A DNA stretch of 17,784 nt from Candidatus Gerdarchaeota archaeon (lineage in GTDB: Archaea > Asgardarchaeota > Heimdallarchaeia > JABLTI01): contig JAEORJ010000238.1 in NCBI GenBank assembly GCA_016840945.1, positions 1 to 17,784 on the forward strand, in the 5' to 3' direction. Shown here piece after piece: positions 1 to 7,171 of this stretch; within the stretch, counting starts at the first letter, position 1; each line of letters begins with the position of its first letter. Position numbers and translations under genes: made by a program. The notes beneath the pieces were generated by a model, which was not told the DNA's origin, searched no databases, and saw only the letters and a program-made list of their open reading frames with translations.

Positions 1-1
1 T

Positions 2-208
2 ATAGATAAGATTATACATATTCCTTTCACTAATGAGGAATTCCCTAAAAAACTGCTTAAACTTGCTCAAGCAACTAACGTACAAATAAGAATGATGATC
101 CCACAACAAGTAATTTTGGAAGATGTTTTTGTTCATAAAATCGAAGATAATGACTTAATACCAGAGGAGATGTTTTCTACAGAAATTGAAGGAGAAGATG
201 AAATATGA
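2..208 (+). CDS. ABC-2 exporter ATP-binding subunit, C-terminal end (partial)
   Basis: Only the last 68 codons are in the window; the 5' part, including all nucleotide-binding motifs, lies upstream. Frame 2 is open from the window edge to a TGA at 206-208. The residues read like the C-terminal tail of an ABC-2 type ATPase: a small alpha/beta segment followed by VILEDVFVHKIE, which matches the usual 'LEDVFLxLT' ending, then an acidic tail (about EIEGEDEI). The stop overlaps the ATG of the following permease (ATGA at 205-208), so the two are translationally coupled and probably form one transporter. Assignment rests on the tail motif and on the neighbouring permease and ATPase genes, not on catalytic motifs. 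Confidence 0.72.
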   Translation: MDKIIHIPFTNEEFPKKLLKLAQATNVQIRMMIPQQVILEDVFVHKIEDNDLIPEEMFSTEIEGEDEI

Positions 209-1107
209 GTGTATTCGATAAAAGCTATAGAAAATATGATGGAGAATTCAAAGGTCGTTGGTCAAAAATCTGGGCTATAACCTCAACAACCTTTAGAGTG
301 CAATTTTCTGGCAAGAAAATAATCTTCTTAACAATTCTCTGCAATCTACCTGTATTATCTTTTACATTGATGCTATTATTCTTTGCAATTTTCTCACCTG
401 CAGGTTTAGAGGACATGTTTTTCGGTTTATTTGATGATATAGATGTTGCAATGTTTACTATTATCTATTTCACATTTAATGCTGCATTAATATTCTTACC
501 AATAGTCTATATTTGTGCGTTGAATGCTGGAACAATAGCTAATGATAGAAAACACAATGCTTTAACGCTTTACATGGCAAAACCAATTGATCAATCCGAT
601 TATGTTATTGGAAAAGCATTATCAGTATTTCTAATATCTGCTTTTGTAACAGTGGTACCCTGGTTTGTTTTTCTCTTAACATTTACTTTAATTAGTGGAA
701 TGGTTGGAGCAGCATTCTTGGACTCCTTATGGGTTTACCTATCAACCCTAGGCTCGGGTATTGTTGTAATACTATTCTTTGGCTCAATAGTGTTACTATT
801 CTCATCTTTAAGTAGCAATAGTGTTTTATCAGGTATATTATCAATTCTAGTGTTATTCCTTCCTTCTCTTATTGCAAGCATTTTAGCAGGGGTGGTAGAA
901 CTAGATTGGCTAGATTATTTCTCAATCTCAGGACTAATTCTATCTTCAATTCACTTAATCTTTGGAAAACCTGATTATAGCTTTTTTGGATTTAATATTT
1001 TCGAGATAAAGACAAATGGTTGGATATCTTTAGCGATTTTGTTAGTGTTAACAGCAATTGCTATATTAATCACAATTAGGAATCTCAAAAAGGAGGAAAT
1101 CGGGTAA
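205..1107 (+). CDS. ABC-2 family transporter permease, six-helix
   Basis: A 300-residue integral membrane protein with about six hydrophobic helices: roughly residues 38-62, 83-108, 137-165, 180-202, 206-228 and 273-293. After helix 2 it carries the ABC-2 permease hallmark AGTIANDRKHNALTLYMAKP, in which an acidic/basic cytoplasmic turn is followed by a 'tl..y.akPi' stretch before the next helix. The ATG at 205 overlaps the upstream ATPase stop, and GGAG at 191-194 lies 10 nt before it. The gene ends TAATG, sharing one base with the next ATPase ATG. Family members export lipids, drugs, polysaccharides or ions; the substrate cannot be read from sequence. It probably pairs with one of the flanking ATPases. 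Confidence 0.85.
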   Translation: MSVFDKSYRKYDGEFKGRWSKIWAITSTTFRVQFSGKKIIFLTILCNLPVLSFTLMLLFFAIFSPAGLEDMFFGLFDDIDVAMFTIIYFTFNAALIFLPIVYICALNAGTIANDRKHNALTLYMAKPIDQSDYVIGKALSVFLISAFVTVVPWFVFLLTFTLISGMVGAAFLDSLWVYLSTLGSGIVVILFFGSIVLLFSSLSSNSVLSGILSILVLFLPSLIASILAGVVELDWLDYFSISGLILSSIHLIFGKPDYSFFGFNIFEIKTNGWISLAILLVLTAIAILITIRNLKKEEIG

Positions 1108-2045
1108 TGAAGAGCTATTTTATAGAAACCTATGATTTGAACAAATGGTATAAAGAAGTTATGGCTCTTAACAAAGTATCTGTTAAGATAGAGAGAGGAA
1201 TAGTTGGACTTCTGGGACCAAATGGTGCTGGTAAATCCACTTTCCTGAATATTGCTACTGCACAATTAAGACAAAGTTCTGGCGAAATCTATGTTGAAGG
1301 ACAAGAGGTATGGAACAATCCAGATATATTGAAAAGGTTTGGTTTTTGTCCAGAACAAGAGAAGCTCTTTGAATGGATGACTGGGAGGCAATTTATTAGA
1401 GAACTAGCAAGGTTAAGTGGAATTCCACGTGAACAAGCTAATAAAGCAGCTATTGAAGCTATTAAATTAGTAGGATTAACTAATGCCATGGATAGAGCAA
1501 TTAAAGGATATTCCAAAGGTATGCGACAAAGAATAAAAATAGCTCAATCAATTGTTCATGATCCTGATATCTTATTTCTCGATGAGCCTTTACAATCAAC
1601 TGATCCATTAGTTCGACGAGAATTAGTTAAATTAATTCAATCATTAGGTAGAGAATTTGGTAAAGATATACTAATTTCAAGCCACATTTTACACGAAGTT
1701 GAACGTGTAACTTCCAATATTCTGCTAATTTATAATGGCAGAGCAATAGCTCAAGGAGACATTAATGCCATAAGAGATTTAATGGATAGATACCCACAAA
1801 CAATACGATTGCGTACAAAAGAAAGGAAGAAATTAGCAGTGATTTTGCTAGACTATGATTATATTGAGAATATTCAAATGGATCCATTGGATAATGAATT
1901 TATCAATGTTCGCACTTCCAATCCTGATGCTTTCTATTGCTTAGTACCAGAAATTGCTCTTGAAAATCAAATCGAGATTTCAGAGATGAGCAGCCCAGAT
2001 ACTTCACTGGAAGCTGTATTTGACTATTTGACAAAGATTGGGTGA
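1107..2045 (+). CDS. ABC-2 exporter ATP-binding subunit
   Basis: A complete 312-residue ABC ATPase that should power the adjoining permeases from the cytoplasmic side. Visible motifs: Walker A GPNGAGKST at 37-45, Q-loop Gln84 in CPEQEKLFEW, signature YSKGMRQR at 135-142 (the form usual in NatA/CcmA-like exporters), Walker B ILFLDEP with catalytic Glu160, D-loop around 164-167 and H-loop His193 in ISSHILHE. The C-terminal portion (about 225-312) ends in TSLEAVFDYLTKIG, the counterpart of the LEDVF tail of the partial ATPase at the window start. A strong ribosome site AGGAGG (1091-1096) lies inside the 3' end of the upstream permease. The downstream permease begins 7 nt after this stop. Confidence 0.93.
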   Translation: MKSYFIETYDLNKWYKEVMALNKVSVKIERGIVGLLGPNGAGKSTFLNIATAQLRQSSGEIYVEGQEVWNNPDILKRFGFCPEQEKLFEWMTGRQFIRELARLSGIPREQANKAAIEAIKLVGLTNAMDRAIKGYSKGMRQRIKIAQSIVHDPDILFLDEPLQSTDPLVRRELVKLIQSLGREFGKDILISSHILHEVERVTSNILLIYNGRAIAQGDINAIRDLMDRYPQTIRLRTKERKKLAVILLDYDYIENIQMDPLDNEFINVRTSNPDAFYCLVPEIALENQIEISEMSSPDTSLEAVFDYLTKIG

Positions 2046-2052
2046 ATGGAAA

Positions 2053-3798
2053 ATGAAAGAAATATACACAAATTTAACTGAATTAGAGAAAAAAGTCAAC
2101 TGGACAACGAGATTTGGATCATTATATAGATTATACCTTGGTAAACTTTGGTCTACACTTATTAAGGATGGTAAAACTTGGATTTTCAATATCTTAATGA
2201 TATTACCAATTATTGCTGGTCCATTTGTAGCTCTCTTTTCAACAAGTATTACTGTAGATAAATACTATTCGCTATATTCCAACATAATGTTTATGGGTTA
2301 TTTTGGTTTAATCATTCCATTATTTACTATGTACATTGCTACTATGATGTTTAATGATGAAATTGGTGATAGATCAATTACTTACCTTACAGTTCGCCCA
2401 CTTCACCGATTTGAAATAGTTATGGTTAAATATCTAAGCTATTTATCAATAATACCTATCTTCACAGTAATTTGTACCGGATTAAATTACCTGTCTTTTG
2501 GTGCTTTCGGAGGTTTCCAATATGTCGATATGGCATTATGGTTCATTCTAACTGCGCTAATTTCATCAGCTGTTTATGGTGCTTTCTTTATGTTTATTGG
2601 GCTATTATTCAAGAATCCGTTATGGTTCGGTTTGTTCTTTACCTTTATCTGGGAATTTGTATTTGCAGGTTTCTCAGTAACACTAAATAGATTAACAATA
2701 GCTTATTACATAAAATCACTAATAGTTTTTGACATCTATCCTAATGATCCATTTAGATACTCACCAGCAGTATTTATTGATGATATTAATCAAGCACATC
2801 TATTTCAAGTTTATAATAATCCAGCTAATTTACTAACCGTTGGGATTGTTCTACTGGTAGTGGTTATTGTATCAATTACATTATCTTGGTCATTGTTACA
2901 AGGTGATAGATTTAAAATACCTTACAAAGCTGGTACCAGACCTGGCGGTTGGAAATATTACCTTAAAGAGATACGTAGCTTCCTAATTACATTTGGTATA
3001 GTATTACTTACACTGGGAATCGTTATTGCGCCAGTGAGTGGAACAAAGAAGAGTGTAACTAATTACTATGGTGCAGATATGAATATTAATGAATATCCAA
3101 ATTTCGAGAGTGCGGGTCTACCAACAATGTCTGATATGGGATATGGATCATATATTCAGTATAGTTTTTCGAAAGGTGATGATGTCTCTTTTATCTTTGA
3201 ATTAGATTATGTCAGTCATAGCACCTATACAATATATTCACTGCTGGTAGACGAAGAAAGCTTCTCTGATTTCTATTCTGACACACAACAACTGTTCCTA
3301 GCTTATAGGGATCTGTATTATCAGACAAGTGGCACATATGAAAGACAAGCTTTGTATCACGAATTATTAGCAAATTATACAACTAAAGCTAATCAACTAT
3401 TAGTTAGTACACCAGTAAAAATTCGTCTTTATCAAGGTCAAGAAAGGACATTAAATTATTTGGCATCTGAAAACGTTAAACTCTATATCTTGACAATTTT
3501 AACAAACTTTGACTATGATTATGGAGAAGATTACTTGTATGCCTCTGCTGATATCACAGTTGATGGATATATTTTCAGAAGAACTGGTTATGCCACTGGT
3601 TGGATAATGGTTGGTGTAGGAATCATTTCATCAAGTTTCGCTGTTTATTCATTAATTACCTATAAGAGTGCTGATGAGATCAGACGATATGAAGAGCAAA
3701 TCGCATTACACACTGAAGCTGCAGAGAAAAAAGATATTCAAGTTGATAGCTCAGAAAGTTGTATTGATACAAAGAAGAAGAATAGTGGTCAAGAATAA
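2053..3798 (+). CDS. ABC-2 family permease with a large ectodomain
   Basis: A 581-residue membrane protein. Seven hydrophobic helices fill about residues 40-330, including the ABC-2 hallmark around MMFNDEIGDRSITYLTVRP after helix 2. An aromatic- and polar-rich, probably beta-strand-rich region of about 180 residues (about 332-512) follows, then a final helix (about 516-537) and a charged C-terminal tail of about 45 residues. By topology the 180-residue region should be outside the cell. I chose ATG 2053 over the TTG at 2038 because GGTGA (2041-2045) sits 7 nt before it; the TTG lies inside the upstream ATPase and lacks a ribosome site. It is the last gene of the ABC operon. The substrate is unknown. 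Confidence 0.82.
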   Translation: MKEIYTNLTELEKKVNWTTRFGSLYRLYLGKLWSTLIKDGKTWIFNILMILPIIAGPFVALFSTSITVDKYYSLYSNIMFMGYFGLIIPLFTMYIATMMFNDEIGDRSITYLTVRPLHRFEIVMVKYLSYLSIIPIFTVICTGLNYLSFGAFGGFQYVDMALWFILTALISSAVYGAFFMFIGLLFKNPLWFGLFFTFIWEFVFAGFSVTLNRLTIAYYIKSLIVFDIYPNDPFRYSPAVFIDDINQAHLFQVYNNPANLLTVGIVLLVVVIVSITLSWSLLQGDRFKIPYKAGTRPGGWKYYLKEIRSFLITFGIVLLTLGIVIAPVSGTKKSVTNYYGADMNINEYPNFESAGLPTMSDMGYGSYIQYSFSKGDDVSFIFELDYVSHSTYTIYSLLVDEESFSDFYSDTQQLFLAYRDLYYQTSGTYERQALYHELLANYTTKANQLLVSTPVKIRLYQGQERTLNYLASENVKLYILTILTNFDYDYGEDYLYASADITVDGYIFRRTGYATGWIMVGVGIISSSFAVYSLITYKSADEIRRYEEQIALHTEAAEKKDIQVDSSESCIDTKKKNSGQE

Positions 3799-3836
3799 TC
3801 TTGACATAGACTTATTCTTCTTTCATTCATTTTTTT
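3791..3836 (+). terminator. Hairpin plus T-run ending the ABC-2 operon
   Basis: AAGAATAA (3791-3798, containing the permease stop codon) is exactly complementary to TTATTCTT (3812-3819) across a 13-nt loop. A pyrimidine-rich tract ending in seven T (3830-3836) follows. Archaeal termination can work on the T-run alone, so the stem may be incidental. Confidence 0.5.
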
Positions 3837-3865
3837 GTTATTGTTAATTTCATATTTGAGCAAAA

Positions 3866-3908
3866 GCTTTTTGTAAATTCATTGTATAAGGTTTTCAAAA
3901 CAAGGTGA
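3866..3908 (+). promoter_or_regulatory. Likely promoter and ribosome site of the Lrp/AsnC gene
   Basis: The 118-nt gap between the ABC operon and the regulator holds an AT-rich TATA-like stretch (CTTTTTGTAAATT near 3868-3880; TGTATAAGG near 3884-3891 is a second option). A clear AGGTGA ribosome site follows at 3903-3908, 8 nt before a TTG start. Because the ribosome site must be in the leader, the upstream AT stretch fits better as the TATA box. The box choice is tentative; the ribosome site is clear. Confidence 0.4.
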
Positions 3909-3916
3909 ATTAACAA

Positions 3917-4363
3917 TTGACAGTCGATGAAAAAGACCGTTTAATACTTGATGAACTATCAGAAGATGCCCGTATGCCAACCAAACGTATTGCTTTGAAC
4001 TTAGATATTCCCAGAGTTACCGTGCATACAAGAATTGAAAAGCTAAAACAAGAAGGGATAATTAGAAAATTCACTATTCTAAAAGACTACAATAAATTAG
4101 GTTTACCTGTTACTGCTTTTGTTTTCATTGAATTTTCACCCAGTGGGAACATAACTCAAAGACAATTAGCTGAGGATATTGCTAAAATTGATAATGTTTA
4201 TGAAGTTCACTTAATTTCAGGTGAATGGGATATTTTAGCTAAAATTAGAGGAGAATCTCTAGATACTATTGGAAAAATTGTCTTAGATAAAATTAGAGTT
4301 TTAAAAGGAGTATCAAAAACAATTACTTGTCCATCCTTTGCAAGCATTAAGAATGGAGTTTAA
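3917..4363 (+). CDS. Lrp/AsnC family transcriptional regulator
   Basis: A 148-residue DNA-binding regulator of normal family length. Residues about 3-55 form the winged helix-turn-helix: DEKDRLILDELSEDARMPTK, then IALNLDIPRVTVHTRIEKL as helix-turn-recognition helix. Residues about 68-140 form the RAM effector/oligomerisation domain, including YEVHLISGEWDILAKI. Start is TTG at 3917: the family-conserved first helix begins two codons later, AGGTGA is 8 nt upstream, and the next in-frame ATG would delete half the HTH. It stands alone and converges on the M20 peptidase gene with only 10 nt between stops. Lrp/AsnC proteins sense amino acids or other small ligands; the ligand and targets here are not evident. 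Confidence 0.93.
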   Translation: MTVDEKDRLILDELSEDARMPTKRIALNLDIPRVTVHTRIEKLKQEGIIRKFTILKDYNKLGLPVTAFVFIEFSPSGNITQRQLAEDIAKIDNVYEVHLISGEWDILAKIRGESLDTIGKIVLDKIRVLKGVSKTITCPSFASIKNGV

Positions 4364-4373
4364 TTAAATTATT

Positions 4374-5591
4374 TTAACTTCTTTTCTTCTGGAAATTATA
4401 GAACATATTTGCATATACTTCTGCTGTTGATTTGAGAGATTCGATAATAACATATTCTCCAGCAGCATGAAGATTATTACCTTTAGGGCCAAATAGAACT
4501 GCTGGGATATCTGCTTCACCAGCAAAGATATTTGCATCAGTGATCATTTTGCCATAGTTAAATAGAGGTTTAATTTTGTACTTTTGAGTATAACTCTCTT
4601 CTAATGCTTGAACTAATGGATCATCACGTTGTGTTTTATAAGGTAAATAAAATGGTGGAATTATTTCAATGGAAACTTCTGATTGAAGTTGTAATTTATC
4701 AATGAAAGCAAGTAAATCTTTTTGTACACTTTCTTTTGTTTCTCCAGGAATTATTAATCTATTAAGAATAATCTTGCACTCTTCAGGAACAACAACTGAA
4801 TAGATTCTATACCCACCTTCAATTTTTAAAGAACAAAAAGAACCTTCAAACTCACTATCTCGAGGTAAATGAAAGAGATCAGATTGGTCAGTAATAGCTT
4901 TGTCCAATTCAGCTAAAAACTGCCCGGCATCTGTTATGGCATTAATACCTTTCTCTGGTGTGAAAGCATGAGCTGATTTCCCTTTGAAGGTTATTTCATA
5001 AAGAACTTTCCCTGTCATGCCCAATGGCAAAGGTCGAGAATCGCATGTTCCTGTGAATGGTTCAGCGATAATAATGCCATCAGTTTTCCCAGCACCAAAA
5101 AATGAATTACTAATCATTTTTCTCGCACCTTTTCCATATGCTTCTTCATCAATAACACCTGTGAAGTGAATTTGACCTGTTAATTTATTATTACTCTCAA
5201 CAAGTGCTTTTATAGCTGCCAATTGACATGCAATCCCACCTTTCATATCAACAGAACCAAGGCCAAACAATTTACCATCTTTTTCTATTGGGATAAAGGG
5301 ATCAGTTGACCATCCATCACAAACTGCTACAGTATCAAGATGACTATTAAAGGTTAAAGTTGGACCTTCAGAGAAAATAAAGGAACCATAAACATTGGGA
5401 CGTTTAGGTTCAACATCCTCAAGTTGAATAGCTAAACCTAATTTTTGTAATTCTTGAGCAATAAAAAAAGCTAATTCATGTTCATTACCAATAACAGAAT
5501 TAATTTCGATCATTTCTTCAAGAATTAATCGTAAATAATGTGAATCGATTTTAAAATTATTATCTTTTGATGAACTAGATTTAGCTGTCAT
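4374..5591 (-). CDS. M20 family metallopeptidase / ArgE-DapE-like deacylase
   Basis: A 405-residue di-metal amidohydrolase of the M20 family, which cleaves small amides such as N-acyl amino acids or dipeptides in the cytoplasm. Metal ligands and catalytic residues are all visible: His84 and Asp86 (SHLDTV, Asp86 orienting), bridging Asp115 (GSVDMKGG), general base Glu149 with Glu150 (DEEAYG), an acidic ligand in IIIAEP, and His375 near the C-terminus (NLHAAGE). A dimerisation-type insert (roughly 180-295) carries GKSAHAFTPEKG. I chose ATG 5591 over the TTG at 5624: AGAGGT (5598-5603) lies 6 nt before the ATG, and the extra 11 codons would overlap a likely promoter. ArgE, DapE and carboxypeptidase activities cannot be told apart from motifs, so no symbol is given. 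Confidence 0.9.
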   Translation of the reverse strand: MTAKSSSSKDNNFKIDSHYLRLILEEMIEINSVIGNEHELAFFIAQELQKLGLAIQLEDVEPKRPNVYGSFIFSEGPTLTFNSHLDTVAVCDGWSTDPFIPIEKDGKLFGLGSVDMKGGIACQLAAIKALVESNNKLTGQIHFTGVIDEEAYGKGARKMISNSFFGAGKTDGIIIAEPFTGTCDSRPLPLGMTGKVLYEITFKGKSAHAFTPEKGINAITDAGQFLAELDKAITDQSDLFHLPRDSEFEGSFCSLKIEGGYRIYSVVVPEECKIILNRLIIPGETKESVQKDLLAFIDKLQLQSEVSIEIIPPFYLPYKTQRDDPLVQALEESYTQKYKIKPLFNYGKMITDANIFAGEADIPAVLFGPKGNNLHAAGEYVIIESLKSTAEVYANMFYNFQKKRS

Positions 5592-5597
5592 ATAATA

Positions 5598-5637
5598 ACC
5601 TCTAGAAATAAACGAGGGATTCAAGATAAAAATAAAT
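5598..5637 (-). promoter_or_regulatory. Likely promoter and ribosome site of the M20 gene
   Basis: On the minus strand an AT box reading ATTTATTTTTATC (5625-5637) is followed by AGAGGT (5598-5603) and the ATG at 5591. TATA-to-start spacing of about 40 nt leaves a short leader carrying the ribosome site. This supports both the ATG start and separate expression from the upstream MFS gene. Confidence 0.4.
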
Positions 5638-5645
5638 TGATAATT

Positions 5646-5686
5646 TGAGAATAAAAAGAAAGCATAAGTGAGGGTAAATCACTTAT
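5646..5686 (-). terminator. Hairpin plus T-rich tract after the MFS gene
   Basis: On the minus strand, just after the MFS stop, ATAAGTGA and TCACTTAT (5679-5686 and 5664-5671 on the plus strand) form a perfect 8-bp stem with a 7-nt loop. GCTTTCTTTTTATT follows (down to about 5646). It would end or attenuate the hydrolase-MFS transcript before the M20 gene. Confidence 0.55.
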
Positions 5687-5704
5687 ACTGGAAATCTGAA
5701 TTGG

Positions 5705-7168
5705 TTATTCTTGCTTCTTATCATAAATTCCTGGGTAGGGAGCTCGTTCACCTGCATTATAGCGATGATATGGGTCGCGAATAAAGAAGATGAAAATAGT
5801 TCCTATGATGAAGAAGAATAAAATACTAACTAGAGCTATCCGATAGGAATGATTAGCAATTAAATTAGCACTGTCACCTATGAACATCATACCTGAAAAA
5901 ATCAAGGGAGAAACAATAGCACTAACTCGACCAGCAATTTTTTGGAAGCCTGCATATTGAGCTAATTTAGAAGGAGGAGCAAGAACCATGATAAATTGAC
6001 GACCAATAATCCATACACCACCAAAACCAATACCAATAAAGAAGGCACCAAAGAAAGCAATCCACCAGGGGAAGTAATGAACAAATGTAATATTATTTAC
6101 AACAGTAGTATTATATTGTAAACCAGCAAACATGAATAAAACAATAGCTATCATCCATCCAAAACCGCTTATTATGAAAGTATTCTTGGGTCCCAATCGT
6201 TTCAGCATATAACCGGTCACAATGCCAAAAACAACTGATAATAAGATACCTAAACCAATGATAATATATGTTAAAAGAGTGCTAGTAACACCACAAGCAC
6301 CTTCTACTACAGGTACCATATATAAGATCGTTGTATTTGCAGCATCAATCATGAAAAACCAACCTAAGAAAAATAGGATGGAATTTTTATCAGTAACTAT
6401 TGCCTTTAGCGAAGTTTTCACAGAACCTAATGATGTTTTTAATGATTCTTTCCTTGTAAGACCAGAGGGATTCTCAACCTCCTTATGGAATAAATAAGGA
6501 ATGCACATTATTGCTAAAACACCTGCAGCAATAGCAAAAAGCCATCTAAGACTCGTATAATTAAGATCAACACTTTCTAGAGATAATTCCCAGATAGCAG
6601 TATTTACTGTAGTGTGTTCACCAAAAATACCATCTGCTGCTATGCCTGCAGCTATACCTAAGAATGAACCAATAGGTGCTAGAGCACCACCAATTGCTTG
6701 ATAAACACTTCTTCTTGCAGAATCAGTTACGAAAGGTATCTGTGAATCATAAAACATACGACCAGCCTGGTAACAGAAATTCCCAATTACGAATAATACC
6801 GCTGCCCACCAGAAATTCACCCAAACAGTTGTTATTGCTGTTGTTAATACCATTATTGTGGCTACTGTTATTACCCATGGCTTTCTTTTACCAGAGGTAT
6901 CTGACAATGCACCTAATATTGGACCAAAAATGGCTATTAATAAATTAGAGCCAGCCATGAATAACGACACAATGATAAATGTTGTTACTAGGTCCCAACC
7001 TTTTTCAACGCCCAATAGTAAAGCATAAGGAGTGAATGCTAAACTAATTACTGTTTGTGAAAAGAAATTATCAGCAGCATCATAGAAATACCATAAAATA
7101 GTATTTCCTTTCCGTGTCTCCTTTGCTTCTAATGCCACTTCTTTCTCGTCATCTTTTACTAGAACCAC
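5705..7168 (-). CDS. MFS transporter, Atg22/UMF1-like
   Basis: A 487-residue polytopic protein with about twelve hydrophobic helices and a 20-residue charged N-terminus. Family cues: helix 1 begins WYFYDAADNFFSQTV (26-40), the place where UMF1/Atg22 proteins have W-x-x-YD-x-A-x-x-x-F; the loop 2-3 MFS motif reads GALSDTSGKRKPW (86-98); and FYDSQIPFVTDSARR (about 138-152) matches the family 'FYNxxLPxI' segment. Yeast Atg22 exports amino acids from the vacuole; prokaryotic substrates are mostly unknown. GTG at 7168 is the start: AGGAG (7178-7182) lies 9 nt upstream inside the hydrolase gene, and only 3 nt separate the two genes. Co-expression with the hydrolase is therefore near certain. A GPH-type sugar symporter is a less likely alternative. 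Confidence 0.82.
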   Translation of the reverse strand: MVLVKDDEKEVALEAKETRKGNTILWYFYDAADNFFSQTVISLAFTPYALLLGVEKGWDLVTTFIIVSLFMAGSNLLIAIFGPILGALSDTSGKRKPWVITVATIMVLTTAITTVWVNFWWAAVLFVIGNFCYQAGRMFYDSQIPFVTDSARRSVYQAIGGALAPIGSFLGIAAGIAADGIFGEHTTVNTAIWELSLESVDLNYTSLRWLFAIAAGVLAIMCIPYLFHKEVENPSGLTRKESLKTSLGSVKTSLKAIVTDKNSILFFLGWFFMIDAANTTILYMVPVVEGACGVTSTLLTYIIIGLGILLSVVFGIVTGYMLKRLGPKNTFIISGFGWMIAIVLFMFAGLQYNTTVVNNITFVHYFPWWIAFFGAFFIGIGFGGVWIIGRQFIMVLAPPSKLAQYAGFQKIAGRVSAIVSPLIFSGMMFIGDSANLIANHSYRIALVSILFFFIIGTIFIFFIRDPYHRYNAGERAPYPGIYDKKQE

Positions 7169-7171
7169 TTA

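Noticed and set aside
1509..1532. Signature YSKGM instead of LSGGQ in the ABC-2 ATPase, at first read as degenerate
   Set aside because: This form is common in NatA/CcmA-like export ATPases, so it is not a sign of lost activity.
2038..2052. TTG start giving five more residues on the large ABC-2 permease
   Set aside because: It overlaps the ATPase end and has no ribosome site, whereas ATG 2053 has GGTGA 7 nt upstream.
4364..4373. Possible hairpin in the 10-nt convergent gap around TTAATTAA
   Set aside because: The arms have several mismatches and no T-run of note follows on either strand.
5592..5624. TTG start giving 11 more residues on the M20 protein
   Set aside because: The extension overlaps the AT box and ribosome site that serve ATG 5591 and shows no M20 family character.
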